Made by a program: the position numbers and the translations under genes. The notes beneath the pieces are model-generated. The model was not told where the DNA came from. It made no database searches and saw only the letters and a list, made by a program, of their open reading frames with translations. 64,000 nucleotides of DNA from Fidelibacterota bacterium SCGC AAA160-B08. GTDB taxonomy: Bacteria > Fidelibacterota > Marinisomatia > Marinisomatales > Marinisomataceae. Shown here one piece after another: positions 53,267 to 61,569 of this stretch; the stretch's first letter is position 1, and every line of letters begins with the position of its first letter. The stretch lies in contig AQSD01000004.1 of NCBI GenBank assembly GCA_000402755.1, forward strand, positions 7,067-71,066, read 5' to 3'.

Positions 53267-54370
53267 ATGAATCTAAATAATATTTCAGAGGGAAAAATTT
53301 TAAAGTATTTAGCATTATTCTTTACTGTTTTAATGCTATTAACTGCTGCAGTTGTCTTAGCTTTTAAGTCTCCTGGAAGCATTAAAGAGCAATTATATGA
53401 TCGTGCGGTTCAACCCTTACTTGTAATTCCACCAAATCAACCTGATGTACTACGTATAGTTTACACGGGTGTAAGTACTCCATTAACACCACATATTGCA
53501 CAACAAAGCGTTGTAATATCGATTAATAGTAGTAATTATGTTTTTGATTCAGGGTCACGTTCTACGGCGAACTTTATATCACAAGGTACCTTAGAAGCAG
53601 CCTCTATTGAAGCGGTCTTTCTAACGCATACCCATTCTGACCATATTGGAAGCTTAGGTGAGTTAGTATTATCATCCTGGGGGCGTGGACGAACAAGCGC
53701 AATGCCAGTCTATGGTGCAACGCAATTAACGCAAAATGTTGTGGATGGATTTAACTTAGCCTACCAACCAGATAGAATGCATCGTGTTACCCATCATGGA
53801 GAAGGTTTTTTTGATGCAGAACATGGATTGTTAAAGGCTTATATATTTGATACGCCAGCAAGTGAAATATCCGTCTTCAAAGATAGTAATATCGAAGTAT
53901 TTGCTTTTGATGTACCGCATGGACCTGTAGATGGTTCGGTTGGATATCGTATTGTAGCGGGTAGTCGCTCTGTTATTATTTCAGGTGATACAGACCTCAT
54001 GGATGACTATAGTTTTGCAAATGGAGTAGATGTGTTAATTCATGAAGCAATTTTAGAACAAGAAAGTGAAGAAATTAGTCGTGCAGCATATCGCGTTGGT
54101 AATGATCGTATGGGAGTGGTATTCCATGATATTCAAAATTATCATGCCAATTTAATGGACTATGAAGATCAACCAGGATTATTAAGTCGTTTAGAAGGTA
54201 TCGATATAGGAATGTTAGCATTGATTCATATCATTCCAGATAAAGACCAACCAATTGTTAAACGTGTACTAAGACGCTTTAAATCAGCTTCGTCACATGA
54301 AACAGTAATTGTTAAAGATAACATGGTAATGGAATTACCCTTAAACTCAGACAAGATTTTTATAAAATGA
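53267..54370 (+). CDS. Membrane-anchored metallo-beta-lactamase-fold hydrolase
   Basis: 367 residues from ATG at 53267 (GAGAAAA upstream), with an N-terminal hydrophobic helix (about 12-32) that anchors or exports it. The MBL core has THTHSDHIGSL (HxHxDH) near 124, a VPHGPVDGSVGYRI segment, ISGDTDLMD with the metal Asp, and a late IHIIPDKD. It resembles RNase Z/arylsulfatase-type MBL proteins. Stop overlaps the nitroreductase ATG by 4 bases. Confidence 0.85.
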   Translation: MNLNNISEGKILKYLALFFTVLMLLTAAVVLAFKSPGSIKEQLYDRAVQPLLVIPPNQPDVLRIVYTGVSTPLTPHIAQQSVVISINSSNYVFDSGSRSTANFISQGTLEAASIEAVFLTHTHSDHIGSLGELVLSSWGRGRTSAMPVYGATQLTQNVVDGFNLAYQPDRMHRVTHHGEGFFDAEHGLLKAYIFDTPASEISVFKDSNIEVFAFDVPHGPVDGSVGYRIVAGSRSVIISGDTDLMDDYSFANGVDVLIHEAILEQESEEISRAAYRVGNDRMGVVFHDIQNYHANLMDYEDQPGLLSRLEGIDIGMLALIHIIPDKDQPIVKRVLRRFKSASSHETVIVKDNMVMELPLNSDKIFIK

Positions 54371-55029
54371 ATATTATAGACAGCCTAAAATGGCGTTATG
54401 CCACCAAAAAATTTGATCCGGATAAAAAGGTCAGCGATACTGATATTGCTACCCTAAAAGAGGCGGTACGTCTTACCCCATCTTCTTATGGATTTCAGCT
54501 CTATAAAGTTATTGTCGTTACCGATCAAAAAATTAAAGATAAGCTCTACAAAGAATCGTATTATCAGTCCCAAATTCGTGATTGTTCGCACTTGTTTGTA
54601 TTCTGTAGTTACAAGACTGTAGACTCCAAACATATCGATGAATTTATTGATTTAATGGAGCAGGGAAGACAACAGGATCATGAGCGCGCTTATATAGATA
54701 AAATGAAATCCAAAGCAAAGATTATGCTCTATGGAACAATAGCAAAAGCGGATATTGGACGACGCGATAAATCAGAAGCACTTCATTGGATGCAAAAACA
54801 ATGCTATTTGGCTATATCTCAGTTGATGGTAGCTTGTGCAGATATGCGTATTGATTCCTGTCCATTTGAAGGATTTAGTACAGAAGCGTATGATAAAATT
54901 TTAGACTTAGGGGACAAGAACTTAACCTCGACAGTATTACTACCAGTTGGCTATCGCACAGAAGACGATCGTCATCAGTTTCGTACAAAAGTACGTAAAC
55001 CTCTCGATAAGCTTTTTGAAGACAGATAA
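54367..55029 (+). CDS. NAD(P)H-dependent nitroreductase
   Basis: 220-residue FMN enzyme of the NfsB type. SLKWRYATKKFDPDKKVS, LTPSSYGFQLYKVIVV, WMQKQCYLAISQLMVACAD and DSCPFEGF are typical, with C-terminal YRTEDDRHQFRTKVRKPLD. It would use NAD(P)H to reduce nitroaromatics or quinones; the physiological substrate is unknown. Confidence 0.9.
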   Translation: MNIIDSLKWRYATKKFDPDKKVSDTDIATLKEAVRLTPSSYGFQLYKVIVVTDQKIKDKLYKESYYQSQIRDCSHLFVFCSYKTVDSKHIDEFIDLMEQGRQQDHERAYIDKMKSKAKIMLYGTIAKADIGRRDKSEALHWMQKQCYLAISQLMVACADMRIDSCPFEGFSTEAYDKILDLGDKNLTSTVLLPVGYRTEDDRHQFRTKVRKPLDKLFEDR

Positions 55030-55059
55030 TTTTATCGTAAGTTGACATAACAATATCAT

Positions 55060-56184
55060 ATGCAATATTTCAATACAATTTTATTAATTATTATCGCGGC
55101 TCTAGCTGCGATGTCTTTTTTTCGAAAAAAAGATGAAAGCACTATTAGTAAAGATCAGCTAGAAAAAGATTTCAAAGCAATCGCTGATGACTTATTGGTA
55201 AATCAAACAGAAGCAACAGAGAGAAAAGTCGAAGACAAGCTTCATACTATCTTAGAGGGATTCGGAAAAGTTCAGAAAGAAAAATTTGATACTATAAGTA
55301 CAAAAACAAAAGATATGACTGAGTTGATCACAAGGATGGAGCAAGATAGAACAGAGTCGGTAGGAAAGCAAACCGAGTTAATTCGTACAATGTTATCAAG
55401 CACCGATAATATTAGTCGCGTTATGAACTCTCCAGGACCTAGAGGTAAATGGGGCGAAATGCAAGTACGTCAAATTTTAGAAGCAGCTGGATTTAAAGAA
55501 GATGTTCACTTTCAATACAATAAGAAATCTCAATTAGGATCTGATCGTCCTGATTTTGTTGTAAATGGTGCTGATGGCAAAAAAATTATTCTTGATGCAA
55601 AAGTTCCTTTTACCGCATTTGAAGAATCCACTAAAATCGATGATCCAAATGAGATAAAACGTTTATATAAAAAGCATGCAACAGAAACTCGTGCACATAT
55701 GGACAAATTAGCAAAAAGCTGTTATTGGGATCAATATGAAGATGCAGCTCCGTTCGTATTGATGGTTTTACCAGCAGAGTCATTATTATATGCAGCTTTT
55801 CAATCAGATGATTCTTTGTTTAAGGACGGTATTGATAAACAAGTCTATATATGTTCTCCATTAAACTTACTTGCTACAATGCAAGTAATCGCTCAAGGGC
55901 ATGTACATGTTAAGCAAAATGAGGATGCACGAAAAATTACTACAGCTGCTCGCGATCTTTTAAAGGTAGTGTCTGTTTTTAACGGCCACTTCAAATCTAT
56001 TGGAATGCACACAGAACGTCTATTCAAGTCGTTTAACTCTGCAGCAAAAACATTAGAAGTGAAAGTAAAGCCTAAATTGGAAAAATTAAGCGATATGGGT
56101 GTAGAACTTGAAAAAGGTAAGGATGTAGATCCTGGAATTAAAATGATTGAAGATGGTCCAATTGATATTTTTGAAGAAGAATAA
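55060..56184 (+). CDS. rmuC: DNA recombination protein RmuC homologue
   Basis: 374 residues with a short N-terminal membrane helix (about 5-18), a coiled-coil (about 30-120) and the RmuC nuclease-like domain: GPRGKWGEMQVRQILEAAGF, RPDFVV, ILDAKVPFTAF, and LPAESLLYAA, followed by C-terminal helices. RmuC limits short-inverted-repeat recombination and has been linked to damage response. Slightly short for the family. Confidence 0.92.
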   Translation: MQYFNTILLIIIAALAAMSFFRKKDESTISKDQLEKDFKAIADDLLVNQTEATERKVEDKLHTILEGFGKVQKEKFDTISTKTKDMTELITRMEQDRTESVGKQTELIRTMLSSTDNISRVMNSPGPRGKWGEMQVRQILEAAGFKEDVHFQYNKKSQLGSDRPDFVVNGADGKKIILDAKVPFTAFEESTKIDDPNEIKRLYKKHATETRAHMDKLAKSCYWDQYEDAAPFVLMVLPAESLLYAAFQSDDSLFKDGIDKQVYICSPLNLLATMQVIAQGHVHVKQNEDARKITTAARDLLKVVSVFNGHFKSIGMHTERLFKSFNSAAKTLEVKVKPKLEKLSDMGVELEKGKDVDPGIKMIEDGPIDIFEEE

Positions 56185-56209
56185 TTTTTAAACTTTTTGA
56201 GGATAAATA

Positions 56210-57079
56210 ATGAATACTAAAACAGCATCTATCGCAATAATAATTTCACTTATCATTGCAACGTTATTAATTAATGCAGGTAGTCAAGGAAGTGTTATCG
56301 TAAATGGCTGGCCTCTATTTGCTATTTGTGCTCCTATTGGCTTCTTATTGCATTGGACAGCTTTTCTGCCTTCTTATGCACTTAAAACAGATCATTATTT
56401 TGACCTCATTGGATCAACTTCTTATATAGCTACAGTTGTTACAGTGGCTATGCTGAGTCCATCTTTAGACACAAGAGACTTAATTATCTGTAGTATGATT
56501 GTCCTTTGGGCTACACGCTTAGGTTTGTTTTTATTTACTAGAATTAAACAAGATGGAAAAGATGTGCGATTAGATGTAATTAAAACAAAATTTATTCGCT
56601 TTTTAAATCTGTGGACACTTGGTGGTTTATGGGTCTTAGTGACTATGGGGGCAGGTCTTGCTGCTGTCACATCAAACACATCTTTAGAGATAGGTTTATT
56701 AGGATATATTGGAATTGGATTGTGGGTATTTGGTTTTGTTATTGAAGTCATAGCTGACAGTCAAAAAAGACAGTTTAGAAAAGATCCAAATAATAAAGGC
56801 GGATTTATTGCAACTGGGGTGTGGGCTTGGTCTCAACATCCTAATTATTTTGGTGAAATCACCTTATGGCTTGGTGTTGCCTTGTTAGCATTTCCAGTCC
56901 TTTCTGGATGGCAATTGGCTACATTGATATCACCCGTTTTTGTCTACTTACTATTAACGAAGGTAAGTGGTATCAATTTACTGGATGAGATTGCAAAAGA
57001 ACGATGGGGTTCAGATCCTGAGTACTTAGCATACACAAAACGAACATCAAAATTACTCTTACTTCCTCCTGAGAAATAA
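56210..57079 (+). CDS. DUF1295 family membrane protein
   Basis: 289 residues with about seven hydrophobic segments and the DUF1295/steroid-5-alpha-reductase-like C-terminus: EVIADSQKRQFRKDP, GVWAWSQHPNYFGEITLWLG, LLDEIAKERWG and YLAYTKRTSKLLLLPP. A membrane reductase or methyltransferase-type role is possible; substrate unknown. GAGGATAAATA before the ATG. Distinct from the other family-like protein at 20642-21406. Confidence 0.85.
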   Translation: MNTKTASIAIIISLIIATLLINAGSQGSVIVNGWPLFAICAPIGFLLHWTAFLPSYALKTDHYFDLIGSTSYIATVVTVAMLSPSLDTRDLIICSMIVLWATRLGLFLFTRIKQDGKDVRLDVIKTKFIRFLNLWTLGGLWVLVTMGAGLAAVTSNTSLEIGLLGYIGIGLWVFGFVIEVIADSQKRQFRKDPNNKGGFIATGVWAWSQHPNYFGEITLWLGVALLAFPVLSGWQLATLISPVFVYLLLTKVSGINLLDEIAKERWGSDPEYLAYTKRTSKLLLLPPEK

Positions 57080-57099
57080 GCATTGCGTAAATTTTATTC

Positions 57100-58122
57100 A
57101 TGAGATATTTATTCTACGTAACTCTTTCATACTCTTTTAGCGTTTTGCGACCAATTGAAATAGCTATTAATAGACAAGGAGGTACTGTTGCTTGGTTTAT
57201 ACCTGAGGGCAGTGAGGCAGAAAAATTTCTACAGCCAACCGATCATCGTTTATCAGGCATTAAAGAGGTTAAAGCCTTTGCAGCTCATGCAACACTAGTG
57301 CCCGGTAATATCGTTCCTGATTTCTTTCCAGGAATCAAGGTGCAGGTATTTCATGGGTTTGATTCTGGTAAAAAGAATAAGTTCAATATTCGTGGCTTGT
57401 TTGATCTTTACTGCACACAAGGACCTAATATTACCAAGGGATTTGAAGGAATAGCAGATGGAACCTGCGAGATTGTTGAAACCGGCTGGTCAAAGCTAGA
57501 TCCATTATTTAGTCCTCATCCAGATACAGATAAATTTCGTACAGATCCACCATTAATCCTCTACGCACCAACCTTTTCTCCAAAGTTAACCAGTACATAT
57601 GCTCTCTATGATCATATAAAAAAATTACTAAAAGAGAAAGATTGGCAATGGATTGTCAAACTGCATCCCAAAGCAACGCAGGAAGAGGTTATTTTATATA
57701 AAGGATTAGCATGCGATAACTTACGTTTTATCGAAACAGGAGAGATTACTCCGATTTTACAAGCAGCAGATGTCATTCTATCAGATACTTCATCTATTTT
57801 AGCGGAGTTTGCTTTGCAGGATAAGCTGGCAATTGCATTTAACAATCGACGCCCTGAACCTTGGATGTTAAATTTTACTAAAGCTCACTTATTAGAGAAA
57901 TTACTTGATAGGGCGTTATTACCTAATCGAGAGCAGTTATCAAAAGTAATTGAGTATGGCAATGCCATACATCCACATAAAGACGGCAAATCAAGCGAAC
58001 GCGCATTAAGCGCTATTAATTCTCTGATTGATTCCGGGATAGGGCATTTAAAAACAAAGCCATTGAATTTGATTCGTCGGTTCAAAATACGTAGAGAATT
58101 AAAATACTATCATTGGGCATAA
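57100..58122 (+). CDS. CDP-glycerol glycerophosphotransferase-like protein
   Basis: 340 residues with a GT-B type fold. VQVFHGFDSGKKNKF near 85, CTQGPNITKGFEG and ETGWSKLDPLF, then ILYAPTFSPKL, IVKLHPKATQEEV and LSDTSSILAEFALQDKLAIAF, the usual TagB/TagF-type order. Predicted to transfer a polyol phosphate or a sugar onto a surface polymer. The Kdo-kinase-like gene follows after 21 bases, which suggests a two-gene envelope-modification unit. Confidence 0.82.
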   Translation: MRYLFYVTLSYSFSVLRPIEIAINRQGGTVAWFIPEGSEAEKFLQPTDHRLSGIKEVKAFAAHATLVPGNIVPDFFPGIKVQVFHGFDSGKKNKFNIRGLFDLYCTQGPNITKGFEGIADGTCEIVETGWSKLDPLFSPHPDTDKFRTDPPLILYAPTFSPKLTSTYALYDHIKKLLKEKDWQWIVKLHPKATQEEVILYKGLACDNLRFIETGEITPILQAADVILSDTSSILAEFALQDKLAIAFNNRRPEPWMLNFTKAHLLEKLLDRALLPNREQLSKVIEYGNAIHPHKDGKSSERALSAINSLIDSGIGHLKTKPLNLIRRFKIRRELKYYHWA

Positions 58123-58143
58123 ACTAGTAGTACAATACAGCTC

Positions 58144-58902
58144 ATGTCCTTGCATTATAAAATTTCTGATAAATATTTACATCTAAAAGATTATCTATTA
58201 GATATTAAAACCAATATTGACAAGCACACTCATCTTATTAAGAATGCACGCAACCTTGTCGTTATTGTAAAAATTAAAGGAAAAAAGTATGTGGTGAAAT
58301 CTTTTGGAAAACCTTCCTTTCCTAACAATTATATTTATGGATCCATACGTGAATCTAAAGCCAGACGCTCATATGAATATTCAAATATTCTTTTAGAAAG
58401 GGGAATTAACGTTCCAGAGCCCGTTGCCCATTTAGAATTCTATAAATCATTTGCCTTAAAAGAGAGTTTTTACATATGTCGTCACTACGATTACGACCTA
58501 GACGCTCGTGAAATGTTTGAAAATTTTGACCCTGATAATCCATTGTGGAATGCCTTTTTAGATTTTACTTACAACTTAAATGAGAAAGGTATCGATCATC
58601 GCGATTATACAAAGGGCAATATTTTGATTAAAAAGCTTAAAAAAGACCAATTTGAATTTACTCTTATTGACTTAAATCGTATCAAATTTAGAACCATGAA
58701 CCTATCTTATTGTGTTAAATTTCTGTGCAAAATTACACATAACCCATCACAACTTGACTTGATAGCTAACTATTATAGCAAACGCTCGGGGTTATATGAA
58801 GGTCAGTGGGTAGGGGCTTTACATAATGCAGTGGCTAACCATGAAAATTATAAAGCACGTAAGCGTTATTATCGTAAAATAAAAAAAACATATTCTAGGT
58901 AA
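58144..58902 (+). CDS. Lipopolysaccharide (Kdo/InaA-like) kinase family protein
   Basis: 252-residue small kinase fold. KYVVKSFGK (ATP Lys) near 53, ARRSYEYSNILLERGINVPEPVA, then GIDHRDYTKGNILI (HRD-like loop) near 160 and LIDLNRIKF (metal Asp). This layout matches KdkA/InaA-type kinases that phosphorylate Kdo or heptose of lipid A core. Basic C-terminus (ARKRYYRKIKKTYSR). Followed by an intrinsic terminator. Confidence 0.83.
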   Translation: MSLHYKISDKYLHLKDYLLDIKTNIDKHTHLIKNARNLVVIVKIKGKKYVVKSFGKPSFPNNYIYGSIRESKARRSYEYSNILLERGINVPEPVAHLEFYKSFALKESFYICRHYDYDLDAREMFENFDPDNPLWNAFLDFTYNLNEKGIDHRDYTKGNILIKKLKKDQFEFTLIDLNRIKFRTMNLSYCVKFLCKITHNPSQLDLIANYYSKRSGLYEGQWVGALHNAVANHENYKARKRYYRKIKKTYSR

Positions 58903-58906
58903 TAAA

Positions 58907-58937
58907 AAAGGCGCTTTCGACCAAGCGCCTTTCTTGT
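58907..58937 (+). terminator. Intrinsic terminator
   Basis: AAGGCGCTT and AAGCGCCTT form a 9-bp stem with a 6-base loop, preceded by an A run and followed by TTCTTGTTT. It lies between the convergent kinase gene and the - strand hypothetical gene and probably ends both. Confidence 0.85.
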
Positions 58938-58964
58938 TTGAAGGTAACTCTGAGAAAAACTTAA

Positions 58965-59579
58965 TTATTTAAGGACTTTATCAGCCTCTTCATTGCTCAT
59001 AATCTTTGAATCATCATACGTCCCATTTTCTTTTGCTGCTGCAATTGCGTTAGGGAAGAGGTGTTCATAAGATACTTTAACTTCTTCGTTGTCACGGTAG
59101 GTAACAATCTTAGATAAACCAGCAGGAGATTCTGACTCTTCAAGCTTTAACTCTCCATTGGTGTTTTCAACAAAGACTTCTTCGCCAATGACCTGCTTTA
59201 TTTCATAATAGTAATTGGTAGTATACTTTCTACCATACCATTCAAAGGTTTCATTTGCGCCCAGCTCTTTACGTGCATTCTTAAATGCCTCTTGAAAGCT
59301 GATAGCTCCACTTTTTGCTAGCATTCTATTTTCATCCCATACATCGACGATCATGTCGGATTCGTCTACATACTCGTCTAATGCTAATTCAATCGCTTCA
59401 GAGGGGATTGTAGTGTCTTCTGTTATATTTTCTGATACCTCAGCCATCACAATTTCTACAGCTTCAGGTTCTTCTATAGCAGAGCTTAGCTCTACTGGTT
59501 TTGTTTCGTTCATGATGAACATAAGTGATCCGATACAGATGGTAACTGCACCCAGGACAAACTTTTCAATATTATTCAT
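58965..59579 (-). CDS. Hypothetical membrane-anchored protein
   Basis: 204 residues. One N-terminal hydrophobic helix (about 6-24) without a lipobox, then an acidic segment (about 28-80) that is probably a linker. A compact C-terminal part contains ISFQEAFKNARKELGANETFEWYGRKYTT, similar in pattern to a short motif (AFxxARxxLGxxxxFxWxGxxYxT) seen in other hypothetical proteins. I do not know its function. GGAG lies 9 bases before the ATG and falls within the first copy of the 42-bp repeat. Confidence 0.65.
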   Translation of the reverse strand: MNNIEKFVLGAVTICIGSLMFIMNETKPVELSSAIEEPEAVEIVMAEVSENITEDTTIPSEAIELALDEYVDESDMIVDVWDENRMLAKSGAISFQEAFKNARKELGANETFEWYGRKYTTNYYYEIKQVIGEEVFVENTNGELKLEESESPAGLSKIVTYRDNEEVKVSYEHLFPNAIAAAKENGTYDDSKIMSNEEADKVLK

Positions 59580-59581
59580 GT

Positions 59582-59623
59582 ATTTTAACTCCGTTGTTTG
59601 TGCCTCTTAATGCCGCTTTCATA
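59582..59623 (+). repeat. 42-bp direct repeat, copy A
   Basis: Identical to 60672-60713 except for one base (G at 59615, C at 60705). Copy A is the leader of the - strand gene at 58965-59579 and contains its ribosome site (GGAG on the - strand). Copies A and B bracket the epimerase gene with an offset of 1090 bases. Confidence 0.93.
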
Positions 59624-59676
59624 CTATATGTACACATAATTTTCATTTTTGTTTCAATGTTTTTGTAAATTGGTGT

Positions 59677-60672
59677 ATGGAAAAAGTATTTGTAAGCGGC
59701 GGATCAGGGTTTATATCTCTGCATTTAATCTCAAAACTCATTCAAGAAGGGTATCAAGTTAGAACATCACTACGTTCATTAGATCGCAAACAAGAAGTGA
59801 TTGATGCGGTAGAAAAAGAAGTATCCACAGAGGGAATGCTTGAATTCTGTGAATTAGATTTATTAAAAGACGATGGCTGGGATGAAGCAGTTGCTGGATG
59901 TGATTATGTACAACATATTGCCTCACCAATTCCTACCACGAACTCTAATGATTATGATATTGTAGTAAAACCTGCTGTAAATGGCATAAAACGATGCCTT
60001 AACGCTGCGTTAAAGAACAATATCAAACGCTTTGTCATGACATCCTCTGTAGCATCGGTAGGGGGGTCAAATCACAAGAATGAATATGATGATACCGATT
60101 GGACTGATTTAACCATGGATGTAGGTCCTTATCAAACCAGTAAAACCAAAGCGGAGCAATATTTATGGGACTTTATGAAAGAACATGAGGGGAAGACGGA
60201 CATGGAAGCAGTAGCTATTAATCCTTCGATGGTCTTTGGTAATTCGTTATCCGATGATATTGGTGCTTCTAATATTCTTGTTAAGCGTTTAATTGATGGA
60301 TCCATGCCATTCACCTTAAATATTTGTATTAATATTGTTCACATTAAGGACGTAGCTGACTTACACTTTGAAGCCATGATTAATGACAAAGCTCCGGGTA
60401 AACGCTTTATCGCATCCAATAATCATATGTTCTTTCCTGAAATTGCTAAAGTCCTCAATGATAATGGGTTTAAAGCACCCAAAAGAAATTTGCCAACCTT
60501 CTTAGCAAGAATATTAGGAAGGTTTGATAAACAATTATCGTTCTTTTTAAAAGATATAGACATTCTTCGTATTTACCATTCCAATAACGCTCGTGATATC
60601 TTAGGGTGGAAGTTTAGATCATCAGAGTCTGCTATTATTGATGCTGCTACGCAAATTAAGAAATTATTATAA
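59677..60672 (+). CDS. NAD-dependent epimerase/reductase (extended SDR, dihydroflavonol reductase type)
   Basis: 331 residues. Cofactor motif GGSGFISLHL (GxxGFxxxxL) at 8-17, TSLRSLDRKQ, LDLLKDDGW, HIASPIP, VMTSSVASVG and the catalytic YQTSK (YxxxK) near 150, then NPSMVFGNSL. It resembles NADPH-dependent aldehyde or carbonyl reductases of this group. The stop codon's last base is the first base of repeat copy B. It is transcribed away from the - strand gene. No transposase is next to it. Confidence 0.87.
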   Translation: MEKVFVSGGSGFISLHLISKLIQEGYQVRTSLRSLDRKQEVIDAVEKEVSTEGMLEFCELDLLKDDGWDEAVAGCDYVQHIASPIPTTNSNDYDIVVKPAVNGIKRCLNAALKNNIKRFVMTSSVASVGGSNHKNEYDDTDWTDLTMDVGPYQTSKTKAEQYLWDFMKEHEGKTDMEAVAINPSMVFGNSLSDDIGASNILVKRLIDGSMPFTLNICINIVHIKDVADLHFEAMINDKAPGKRFIASNNHMFFPEIAKVLNDNGFKAPKRNLPTFLARILGRFDKQLSFFLKDIDILRIYHSNNARDILGWKFRSSESAIIDAATQIKKLL

Positions 60673-60713
60673 TTTTAACTCCGTTGTTTGTGCCTCTTAA
60701 TGCCCCTTTCATA
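60672..60713 (+). repeat. 42-bp direct repeat, copy B
   Basis: Second copy of the 59582-59623 leader, 41 of 42 bases identical, here without an associated gene. On the - strand it would read as a promoter or leader pointing into the end of the epimerase gene. Confidence 0.93.
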
Positions 60714-61005
60714 TTAAGTATATGTTTTAGAAAGGGAATGGTTCTGAATTAATTGCCTTGCAAAAACAGTGTAATTGAAAGGCAAAGTATTTGTCGACGT
60801 GCAAGGGAATATCTATTGGGAGTTTTGCCTTGCAAAAACACCTAAAATGCAAGGTATGCCTTGCAAAAAAAAGAATACATTGTAAAAATAAATCTTGCAT
60901 TTAATTTCTAAAATGCCGTTTATATATTAGAGATATTATTACGATTTGAAACAATCCTTTTTATCCCTCGCACACAACAACTAACCAAAAAGGAGATTTA
61001 CCTAT
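60673..61005. other. Gene-free stretch with repeated CCTTGCA words
   Basis: 333 bases with no plausible coding frame. It holds repeat copy B (to 60713), the 16-base word TTGCCTTGCAAAAACA twice (60753-60768 and 60825-60840), a third near copy TGCCTTGCAAAAA (60857-60869) and the reverse word TGCAAGG at 60800-60806 and 60848-60854. TGCAAGG-TATG-CCTTGCA (60848-60865) is a 7-bp-arm palindrome. AAAATGCCGTTTATATATTAG near 60910-60930 loosely resembles the end of the 42-bp repeat. It then runs to AAGGAG before the 61006 ATG. Promoter, operator or protein-binding array are possible; I see no RNA gene. Confidence 0.75.
60753..60869 (+). repeat. Iteron-like TTGCCTTGCAAAAA cluster
   Basis: Three copies of CCTTGCA start at 60756, 60828 and 60859 (spacings 72 and 31 bases), each followed by AAAA. 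Two inverse TGCAAGG words are at 60800 and 60848. The copies have AT-rich flanks. The spacing is not regular enough for a CRISPR array. It fits a set of regulator-binding sites upstream of the defence-like operon. Confidence 0.65.
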
Positions 61006-61290
61006 ATGATTAATTTTATTGATCCCCATTCAGATGAATTCAAAAAAATACAGAGCATTTCATTTAAACATTCATGTTTAATATGCGAACAACCACTTAA
61101 AGATAATGGCGTATATTTTTCCATACTCAAACAAGAGGAGGATCCATCAGATGAGTCAGATAATGATATGATACTATATCGTCTTGGATGTAAATACTGT
61201 AAAACTGTTTATACAGTAGATTTTAAAATCTTATCAATAGATTTTGAAAAATTTCCAAACTTTGTTACAAGAAATATTCCACATGCCTAA
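61006..61290 (+). CDS. Small zinc-ribbon-like protein upstream of the Zorya-like genes
   Basis: 94 residues with two CxxC pairs, Cys24-Cys27 (HSCLICEQ) and Cys62-Cys65 (LGCKYCKT), separated by an acidic stretch with DPSDESDNDM. This suggests one zinc-binding fold. No signal peptide or helix-turn-helix is visible. AAGGAG lies before the ATG. It is the first gene after the iteron-like cluster and is in the same direction as zorA-like; it may be a regulator or extra component of that operon. Confidence 0.7.
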   Translation: MINFIDPHSDEFKKIQSISFKHSCLICEQPLKDNGVYFSILKQEEDPSDESDNDMILYRLGCKYCKTVYTVDFKILSIDFEKFPNFVTRNIPHA

Positions 61291-61366
61291 CAATAATTAA
61301 ACTTAAAAAACTGTTTTAAAGATTATTCTTTATTCTAGTGCAGTTTATAGACTATATTTGTTAGTT

Positions 61367-61567
61367 ATGAGTAATATGGGCTGTATAACATTTTTATTAC
61401 TAATGCTTACAGGTATTTTACTCTTATTTCCAGAGGATAAATCTATAATTTTCATGATAGAATATTGGTGACTTATAGGTCTTTTTTGGATTGTATGTTT
61501 TTTAATTTGGCTCCTGTTTGGTGATATTATTGATGCTGTAGCCGGAGTAGAAAGGGATAAATTTTAG
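61367..61567 (+). pseudogene. Small membrane ORF interrupted by an in-frame TGA
   Basis: ATG at 61367 begins MSNMGCITFLLLMLTGILLLF and reaches TGA at 61469-61471 after 34 codons. The same frame then continues without another stop as a second hydrophobic segment (LIGLFWIVCFLIWLLFGD) to TAG at 61565-61567, two bases before the zorA-like ATG. The second half has no ATG, GTG or TTG in frame. The whole reads as a two-helix membrane protein of 66 codons with one nonsense codon after Trp (TGG TGA). Possibilities are a mutation, a read error, or readthrough. Confidence 0.55.
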
Positions 61568-61569
61568 AT

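Noticed and set aside
59582..60713. Insertion sequence or transposon around the epimerase gene
   Set aside because: No transposase, no terminal inverted repeats; the 42-bp copies are direct and are much longer than a typical target duplication.
60753..60869. CRISPR array
   Set aside because: Repeat words are short, spaced 72 and 31 bases, and occur in both orientations; no regular repeat-spacer pattern and no cas genes.
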